In this document: one piece after another, positions 33,075-42,500 of the stretch
Numbering within the stretch: position 1 is the stretch's first letter
Layout: every line of letters starts with the position of its first letter
Assembly: GCF_000414115.1 (NCBI RefSeq)
Contig: NZ_AOPZ01000278.1
Coordinates: 1-48,047 of the forward strand
Reading direction: 5' to 3'
Length of the DNA: 48,047 nucleotides
Source of the DNA: Streptomyces aurantiacus JA 4570
Lineage (GTDB): Bacteria > Actinomycetota > Actinomycetes > Streptomycetales > Streptomycetaceae
Translations under genes and position numbers: made by a program
Notes under the pieces: generated by a model
What the model was told of the DNA's origin: nothing
The model's database searches: none
Seen by the model: only the letters and a program-made list of their open reading frames with translations

Positions 33075-33506
33075 ATGAAGGTACGACTCGCCGTCCCTGC
33101 CGTCGCCACGGCCCTCGCTGTCGGTCTGGGCGGTCTCGCGCTCGCTCCCGCCGCCCTCGCCTCGGGTACCCACGCGCAGGCGCCGTCCTCGTCCGCCGAA
33201 GCTCCGGCCTTCGACGCCTCGGGTACGTGGGGCATCACCCAGAGCAATGGGCTGCACCCCACGGTCGTGGTGAGCCAGGACGCCCAGGGGCAGCTCACCG
33301 GCACCGCTTCGGTGGGCAGCACGACGGGCACCTTCGAGCAAGGCTTTGTCGACGGCACGTACATCGAGTTCGTCATCGACTGGAGCAACGGCAGCAAGGG
33401 CCGCTACATCGGCGACCTCGGCAGCGACCGCCGCCTCAGCGGGGTGGGCACCGACCTGGCTCACCCCGGCAGCCAGGCCACGTGGGTCTCGAACCGGACG
33501 TTCTGA
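33075..33506 (+). CDS. Small secreted protein of unknown function
   Basis: A 143-residue protein with a clear signal peptide (MKVRLAVPAVATALAVGLGG to about ALASG), a short Ser/Ala linker, and a beta-rich domain with the repeated pattern GTWGITQSNG, QLTGTASVGS, FVIDWSNGSKGRYIGDLG. Similar secreted proteins occur widely in Streptomyces, but I know of no function. It starts at ATG 33075 behind AAGGGA. A strong hairpin follows at 33549. Confidence 0.85.
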   Translation: MKVRLAVPAVATALAVGLGGLALAPAALASGTHAQAPSSSAEAPAFDASGTWGITQSNGLHPTVVVSQDAQGQLTGTASVGSTTGTFEQGFVDGTYIEFVIDWSNGSKGRYIGDLGSDRRLSGVGTDLAHPGSQATWVSNRTF

Positions 33507-33548
33507 CCAGGGACGGCATCACCCCCGGGGAGCGAGCGGTCGTCCGAT

Positions 33549-33579
33549 GGGCCCCGCGCGGCACAACCTCGCGGGGCCC
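33549..33579. terminator. Bidirectional terminator closing the NRPS cluster
   Basis: GGGCCCCGCG pairs perfectly with CGCGGGGCCC across an 11-base loop. It lies 9 bp after the NRPS stop and 43 bp after the stop of the convergent secreted-protein gene. It marks the downstream edge of the biosynthetic operon. Confidence 0.8.
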
Positions 33580-33588
33580 GGCAACAGG

Positions 33589-36500
33589 TCACCTCCCTGC
33601 GAGCCCCGCGAACGTTCCGGCGAGCCGTTCGGCCAGGCCGGCCGCGGTGTCAGGGTCGAACAGGTGGCGCTGGTAGGACAGGGACACGCTCAGGTGCGGA
33701 TCGACCGTCACGCCGACGACCAGCGGGTAGCGGGTGCCGTTGACCGTGCTGACCCCGGTGATCGCGATCCCGGCGGCGGTGTTCGCCTCACGGATTCCCG
33801 ATCGGTCCTTCGGGAACGACTGGAACACGACCTGGGTGTCGGCCTGCCGGCAGTCGGTCCGCCCGAACTGATGGTGCTCCATCAACCGCCCTTGCCGGTC
33901 GTGGAGTTCGGTCAGCAGCTCGGCCCAGGTGCTCTCCGGGGAGCGGCGCACGCGGACCGGCACGGTGTTGACGAACAGCCCCACCATCGCGTCCACCCCG
34001 ATGACCTCAGGTGGCCGACCGGACACCGTGGCGCCGAACACCACATCGTCACGCCCGGTCAGGTCCGCCAGGACCGAGGCCCACGCGCCCTGCACGACGG
34101 TGTTCAGTGTCACGCTCAGCTCCGCGGCACGCCGGGACAGCGCGTCCGCGGTCTCGGCGCTCACGGGCACCTCGACCGTGTCGACGCCGCCGGGGTCGCT
34201 TTCGGACGGCTCGGCCAGCAACGTCGGCTTGTGGCCGTCGAGTTCGTCGGCCCACGCGCGTTCCGACGCCCCCCGGTCCTGTTCCGCCAGCCAGCCCAGG
34301 AAGTCCCTGTAGGGACGCACCTCCGGCAGTACGGACGGGTCGGCGCCCGAGCCGTACAGCCGCAGCAGTTCCTGGAGCAGCAGCGGAACGGACCAGCCGT
34401 CGAACACCAGGTGACTGGCCGTCAGCAGCAGTTCCGCACGGTCCTCCCCCAGCCGCACGAGCGTCATCCGCACCAGGGGCGGCGTCGCCGGGTCGAAGTG
34501 GGCCGCCTGGTCCTCGAGGCGGAGCTCCTGGAGTGCGCGGTCGCACTCCTCCTCCCCGAGGCCGCTCAAGTCGTGCTCGTGCCACGGCAGTTCGACGCCA
34601 TCGATCACGACCTGTACGGGTTCGCCGTCGGCGCGCCTGGCCACGGCCACGCGCAAGTTGGCGTGGCGGTCCAGCACCGCCTGGCCCGCGGCCCGCATCC
34701 TGGCCGCGTCCACCTGCCCGGTGACCTGGAAGGCCATCTGCACGTGGTAGGGGTCGTACGCCTGGTCCGGCCGCATGGTGTGCGGGAGCATCGAGGACTG
34801 CTCACGCGTGAGGGGCCAGGCGTCGGCCAAGCGGCCGTAGCGGCGCTCCCACTTCTCGATGTCCTGCTGGGCCACCGTCACCAGCGGCAGGTCCGACGGC
34901 GTGAGGCCGCCCGCATCCGGCCGCGTCACATGCCGGGCCAGTCCCGTCAGGGCGTCACACCAGTGCCGGGCCAGCTCCTCCACGTCGGTACGCGTCAGCA
35001 CACCCGTGGCGAAATAGAGCGTGGCCTGCGGTCGCGGACCGTCCTCGCTGTCGACGACCATCACGCTGATCTGTATCTCCGCCAACGCGGGCATGTCGGC
35101 GTCGGGGGCGATGTCCATGCTGTCCTTGTCGGCGACCGGCGTCCAGCCCAGCCCCCTCAGGTCCCCGGGCATGTCGGCCGTGGAGAACCGGCCCAGGTAG
35201 TTGAACGCGATCTGCGGTTCGGAGTACGAGCCGAGGTCCGCGCCGGTTTCGGGGTTCAGGTACCGCAGCATCCCGTAGCCGAGGCCCTTGTCCGGAACGG
35301 ACAGGAGCTGCTCCTTGACCGTCTTCAGCGCGCCACCGGCGGCGGGCCCGCCCGCGAACGCCTCGTCCAGCTCGGAGCCGGCGACGTCGAGGCGGGCCGG
35401 GAACGCGCTGGTGAACCAGCCGACGGTGCGCGACAGGTCCGATCCGGGCACGAGTGCCTCTTCGCGGCCGTGTCCTTCCAGGGCGATCAGGGAGGACGAC
35501 TCGGTCACGCCCCGCTCGCGTCGCCACTGGGCCAGCGCGAGCGCAAGACCGGCGAGCAGGCCGTCCTGTGTCCCGCACCGGAACTTCGCCGGAAGCATGG
35601 ACAACAGGGCCTCCGTCGCCTGGTCGGGCAGGTCCACCCGGACGCTGTCCAGGGTGGCGACGGTGTCGAGGCCCGGGTCCAGCCTGCGGGACCCGAGCAG
35701 CGGATCGGGGCCGTCCAGCACGTCCTTCCAGTACGACAGCTCCGCCGCCCGCTCCGGACGGGACGCCTCGGCGGCCAGGGCGTGCGCCCATCGCCGGGCC
35801 GACGTCCCCACCGGCGGCAGCACCGGAGCCCTGCCCTCGCGCAACTGCGCCCAGGCCGCCGCCAGGTCCGGCAGCAGCGTCCGCCACGACACCCCGTCGG
35901 CCACGAGGTGGTGCAACACCATCAACAGGCGGCCCGCTGTCCCGGCGCCGGGGTCGAACCACACGAACTGGGCCATCACCCCGGCCTCCGGGTCCAGTCG
36001 GCCCGTGGCCGCGTCCAGCTCGGCGGCCCTGTCCCGCTCTCCCTCGGCCCGCCGCAGCAGTCCGGCGACATCGACCGTTCCCGGCGCGCCCACCACGAGC
36101 CCGCCGTCGTCGGGCAGGAGCCGTGAGCGCAGCATGTCGTGGTGGTCGACCACTGCGGTCAGTGTCGCGACCAGAAGCGTTTCGTCGATGTCCGGCGGCA
36201 GGTCCACCATGACCGCCATGGAGAACCGGGGGAACCGGCCGCCCGCGTGCCGCGCTATCGGCGGCAGCGGCATCCAGCCGGCCCCGCCGCCGTCGAGTTC
36301 GGCGAGTTCGACACCCTCTTCGCCCGCGCTCGCCACGGCCGCCAGTGCGGCCACGGTGCGGCTTTCGAAGATCTGCCGGGGGGTGATCCCGACGCCCAGT
36401 GCCCGGGCCCGCGACACCACCTGGATCGACCGGATGCTGTCCCCGCCGACGGCGAAGAAGTCGTCGTCGGCGCCGACCCATTCCAGCCCGAGGACGTCCG

Positions 36501-39500
36501 CGTACACCCCGGCGAGCACCTCTTCGACGGGCGAGCCCGGGGCCCGGTACGCCGCGGCGGCGAAGCCCGGGTCCGGCAGCGCGGCCCTGTCCACCTTCCC
36601 GCTGGGTGTCAACGGCAGCCTGTCCAGCGTCACGACCTGCGACGGCACCATGAACTCGGGCAAGCGCCCGGCCAGGGACCGCCGTATCTCCGCCACGTCG
36701 ACGCCGAGGTCGACGTCGTAACCGGACACCTCGGCCGGGACGACGTACCCCACAAGGCGCGTGCCCCGGCCGCCGTCGACCGCCGCCACCGCCGCCTGTG
36801 CCACGCCCGCGCACGCCACCAGCGCTGCTTCCACCTCGCCCGGCTCGATCCGCACCCCGCGCACCTTCAGCTGCGCGTCGACACGCCCCACGCACTCCAG
36901 CTCGCCGTCCTGGTTCCAGCGGGCCAGGTCCCCGGTGCGGTACATCCGCGACCCGGCCGGACCGTACGGGTCCGCCACGAACCGCTCCGCCGTCAGGCCG
37001 GCCCGGGCGAGATAGCCGCGGCCCACCTCACCGGCCACGTACAGCTCCCCCACCACACCGGACGGCACCAACCCCAGCCCGGGGCCCAGCACATACGCGC
37101 GCATGGTGCCCAGCGGCGTGCCGATCGGCACCACGCCCGGATCGGTCTCGTCAGGGATCCGGAACGCCGTGGCGTAGAAGGACTCGCTCTGCCCGTAGGC
37201 GTTGATCATCCGCGTTCCGGGCATGGCGTCCCGCACCCGGTCGACCAGGCCGGCCGTCAGGGGTTCACCGGCGAACACCACGGTGTCGGCCTTGATCTGG
37301 TCACCGACCTGGGCCAGGACCGACGGCACCGCGCTGACCACCTGGCCCGACCAGGCGCCGCACTCGACCACGTCCTGGACCACCTCGATGGTGGCCCCGG
37401 CGCTCAAGGAGGCCATGACCTCGAACACCGACACGTCGAAGCCCACCGAAGTCGACGCCAGCACCCGCTGTCCCGGCCGCAGGCCGATCAGCTCGACAAG
37501 GCGCGCCACGTCGTGCGCCACGCACCCGTGGGTGATCACGGCGCCCTTGGGCGTGCCCGTCGAGCCGGAGGTGTACATCACGTACGCGGCGTTGCCGGGC
37601 CGCACTCCGCTGTCGAGGTTCGCGTCGTCACCCGTCGTGAGGTCCAGCTCGTCCAGGTCCGTCAGGACGAACTCCGGGCGCGCTTCGGACAGCACGACGG
37701 CCGCCCGTCCGCTGGGGTGCCGCGGATCGATCGGGACGTAGCCGGCACCGGACTTCCAGATGCCCAGCATGCCGACGACCAGGTCGACCGACCGCGGCAG
37801 GGCGAGGCCCACCAGCGCCTCCGGTCGCGCGCCCCGTTCCACCAGGGCACGGGCCAGCCGGTTGGCGCGCACGTTCAGCTCCCCGTAGGTCAGGGAGACG
37901 CCGTCGCACGACACCGCGATCGCGTCCGGAGCAGCCGCGGCCTGCCGCTCGAACAGCTCCGGCACCGTCACGTCGGGCGCCGCTGTCACGGGGGTGGCGG
38001 GCTCGCCGAGAAGGCGTTCCCGCTCGCCCGCCATCAGGACGTCCACGGCCCGGCGCCCTGGATCGGCCACCACCTGCCGCAGGACGGCCTCGTAACGGCT
38101 GACGAAGAGCTCCGCGGTGACGCGGTCGAACAGGTCGGTGGCGTACTCCAGGCGGCCGTGGACTCCCTGCCCCGGGATTTCGGTCAGGTTGAGGAACAGG
38201 TCGGACTTGGCCGTCGTGATCGGCACCGCTTCCATCGTGGCGTCGAGGCCCCCCAGGGCGAAGCCCGGCCCCTCGGCCTTGCGCCAGACGAACAGCACCT
38301 GGAACAACGGGTCGTAGGCGGTGGACCGTTCCGGGTTGAGGATCTCCACGAGCTTCTCGAACGGGACGTCCTGCTGGTCGTACGCCGCCAGGGCCTTGCC
38401 CCGCACCCGGTCCACGACCGTCTCGAACGACGGGCTCCCCGACAGGTCGGCGCGCAGGACCCAGGTGTTGAGGAAGAACCCGACCGAGTCGGCGAGCGCC
38501 TCGTCGACCCGGCCGGCGATGGGCGAGCCGATCGTGATGTCCTCACCGCCGCCGAGCTGGTGCAGCAGCACGGCCAGCGCCGCCTGCAACACCATGGGGG
38601 CGGTCGCGCCGCGCGCACGCGCCAGCTCGTCCACCGCGTCGAGCAGAGCGGGATCGAGGCGGAATTCCACCGCGTCGCCGCGGTGGCTGGCCACCGGCGG
38701 GCGCGGCCGGTCCACGGGCAGCCGCACGGGCCGTACGCCTGCCAACTCCGCCCGCCAGTAGGCCACCTGGCTCGCCACAGGACTGTTGGCGTCCTCCAGC
38801 AATTCCTGTTGCCACAAGGTGAAGTCCGCGTACTGCACGGGCAGTTCCGGCCACCGCGGGCGGGTGCCGCCGCGCCGGGCGTCGTAGGCGGCGCTCAGGT
38901 CGCGCGCCAGCGGGGCCGCCGACTCGCCGTCGGCCGCGATGTGGTGCACCAGCAACACGAGGACGTGTTCGTCCGGGCCGGACCGGAACAGTGACGTCCG
39001 TACCGGTATCTCCGCGGCCAGGTCGAAGGGACGGGCCACGGCGGCGGCCACGGCATCGGCCAGACCGTCCGGCTCCACGTCCACGACCGGGAGGTCCAGC
39101 AGGGCTTCGTCCGCGGGCAGCACCCGCTGGAAGGGCACGCCCTCCTCCTCGAAGACCACGGTGCGGAGGCTCTCGTGACGGTGGATCACGTCTCGCACCG
39201 CCAGCGACAGCGCTTCGGCGTCCAGCGTGCCGGTCAGGCGGAGCGTCAGCGGGATGTTCCAGGCGGCCGACGGGCCCTCGAACCGGTCGAGGAACCACAG
39301 TCGGCGCTGCGCGAACGACAGCGGCACCCGGTCCGGCCGTCGCGCGACGCGCCGCAGGGGCGGCCGGACCGGGGTTCCGGCCTGGAGACGCTCGGCAAGC
39401 GCCGCGACCGTGGGCGCCTCGAACACCGCCTGGATGGGGACCTCGGCGTTCAGCGCGGTCCGGATCCGGCTGACGAGGCGGGTCGCGAGCAGGGAGTGCC

Positions 39501-42500
39501 CGCCGAGCTCGAAGAAGCCGTCGTCGACACCGACCCGTTCGACGCCGAGCAGGTCCGCGAAGAGACCGCACAGGACCTTCTCGGACTCGGTGCGGGGCGC
39601 CCGGTACGCCGAGGCGGCGACCTCCGGCTCGGGCAGGGCCGCCTTGTCCAGCTTCCCGGCCGGCGTCCACGGCATCCTGTCGAGCACCACGATCGCCGAC
39701 GGCACCATGAACTCCGGCAGCCGCCCCGCCAGATACGTGCGGAACTCCTCCGCGGTGACGCCGTCGCGCGCGACCACGTAACCCAGCAGGTACTTGCCCT
39801 TGTCCTGGTCCTCGCGGGCCACCACCGCCGCCTCGACCGCCGCCGGGTGGGCGGCGAGGACAGCCTGGATCTCCCCCAGCTCGATGCGGAACCCGCGGAT
39901 CTTGACCTGGTCGTCCACGCGTCCCTGGAAGACCAGCTCGCCGTCCGGGGTCCAGCGGGCGACGTCGCCCGTCCGGTACATCCGCTCTCCCGGCGGCCCG
40001 AACGGCCCGGCCACGAACCGCTCCGCCGTCAGCCCCGGCCGGCCGAGGTACCCGCGCGCCAGGCCCTCGCCCGCGAGGTACAGCTCACCGGCGGTGCCGG
40101 GCGGCACCGGACGCAGCGCCTCGTCCAGTACATGGGCGCGCACGTTGTCCATCGGCCGCCCGATGGGGATGTCGGCGTCGAAGTCCTCGGCGGCGTCCAT
40201 CGCGCGGGCGGTCGCGCAGATCGTCGTCTCGGTCGGCCCGTAACCATGCTTGAACGTGGTGCGCGGGCAGGCGTCCAGGGCCTTGCGGAGCGCGGAGGGC
40301 TGCGCGCGCTCGCCCCCGGTCCACACCTCGCGCAGGCCGGCCAGGCACGTCACGTCCTCCTCCACCAGGACGTTGAACAGGCCGGTCGTCAGGAAGACCG
40401 ACGTGATGCCCTCGTCGGCGACCAGTTGGGCGAGCGTGCCCGAGCTCAGCCGTTCCGGAGGGGCCATCACCACCCGGCCGCCGCGCAGCAGGGGCACCCA
40501 CAGCTCGTACACCGAGGGGTCGAAGGTCAGCGGTGTGTGACACAGGACCCGGTCCTGCGTGGCGGCGGACCAGCCGCGGTCGACGGCGAAGGCGACGACG
40601 TCCCGGTGCGTGATGCCGACCCCCTTCGGCGCCCCGGTCGATCCGGACGTGTACATCACGTACGCCAACTGGTCCGGGTAATACCGGTGCGGCCGGTGCT
40701 GCGCCGCTGGAGCGGCCCCCGGCACCGGACTCTCGTCGGTCTCCGGAGCGGATGCCTTCATGTCCATCACAGGGCAGGGCAGGTCCGGCAGGATCCCGCC
40801 GTCGGTGAGCACCAGGGCGGGCCGGGCGTCGTCGATCAGGAGTCGGATCCGCTCGGCGGGCTGGCCGGGGTCCACGGGCAGATAGGCGCCGCCCGCCCGG
40901 GTCACCGCCAGGATCGCGGCAACGTACCGCGGTGACCGCTCCACGGCGACCGCCACCACCGACTCCGGACCGATCCCCCGCGCGCTCAGGGCGCGCGCCA
41001 GATGATCCGCCCGGGTGTGCAGCTCGCGGTAGGTGATCGACTCGGCGCCGGAGACCACGGCGACGGCGTCCGGCGTGATCGCGACCTGCCGCTCGAAGAG
41101 TTCGGGCAGCGAGATGTCGGGGACCGGGACCGTGGCGCCGTTGACGGGGTCGTGGCCCGTCGGCCCGGTGACGGCCGGGGTGCCTGTGGTGTCAGCCGTG
41201 TCCGGGGTGTCAGCCGTGTCCGCGGTGAGGAGGTCGCGGAGCGGGCGGTCGGGATCGGCCATCGCGGCGGCGACGATCTCCTGGAACATGGCGACGAGGC
41301 GACGCATGGTGGTGACGTCGAAGAGGTCGACCGCGTACTCCAGGAAGGCGTCCATCGGGGCGCCTTCCTGGTCGAACACCCCGATGGTCAGGTCGCACTT
41401 GGCCGTGCCGGGGGCGATCCCGTCGACGTCCTCGGAGTCGTGGGACACCGTCGTCCCGGGGAGTTCCCCGGTGGGGGCGTGATTGTTCTGGTGCGTGTAC
41501 CCCACGGTGAACACCGGGTGCCTCGACGGGTCACGGTGGCCGCCGAGCTCCGCGACGATCTTCCCGAACGGTATCTCCTCGTGGTCGAGGACGCCGGTGA
41601 CGGTGCTCGTGCACCGGTGGACGAGGTCGCGGAAGCTCAGCTCCGGTCCGACCGGGGTCCTGAAGGGCAGGACGTTGTTGAAGTATCCGATCAGCCCGTG
41701 TGTGGCCGGGTTCGTCCGGCCGGAGGTCGCCACACCGACGACCACGTCCCGGTGCCCGGCCCACAGGTGCAGCAAGGCGTCGATCACGGCCAGCATGGTG
41801 ACGAACGTCGTCACGTTCTCGCGCGTGCTGAACGCGCGCAGTTCCCGCGCGAGGTCCGGATGGAGCTCGAACTTCAGCAGGTTCCCGGCGTAGGACTGGG
41901 TCTTCGGACGCGGGCGGTCCAGCGGAAGTTCCGCGGGGGACAGATCGCTCAGCTCGGTGCGCCAGAACTCCAGGCCGCGCTCCATCCGGCCGTCGGCGAG
42001 CCAGGACCGCTGCCAGGCGGCGTAGTCCGCGTACTGGACCGGCAGGTCGGGCAGGCGTGGCGTCCGGCCCTCGCGCCGGGCCGCGTAGAGTTCCCCGATC
42101 TCGCGGTAGAAGACCTCCGGTACCCAGCCGTCGAAGACGATGTGGTGCCAGGAGTAGAGCACCATGTGGTCCTCGTCGGCGAGCCGGATGACCGTCGTCC
42201 TGAGCAGCGGCCCCGTGGCCAGGTCGAACGGCCTGGTCGTGATCTCCTCGACCACCCGGGCCAGTTCCGTCTCCGGCTGCCCCCTGAGGTCCAGCACCTC
42301 CAGGGCCGGTTCCTGCAGGTCCGCGAGGACGTACGGGACGCCGTCGTCGTCGAGGATCCGGGTGCGCAGGATCTCGTGGCGCCGCACCAGGTCACCGAGG
42401 GCGTCCCGGAACGCGTCGAGAGCGAACGGGCCGTGGTAGCGGGCCCGGGTCGGGAGGTTGTAGAGCGGGCTGTTCGGGTTGAGCCGGTCGAGGTACCACA

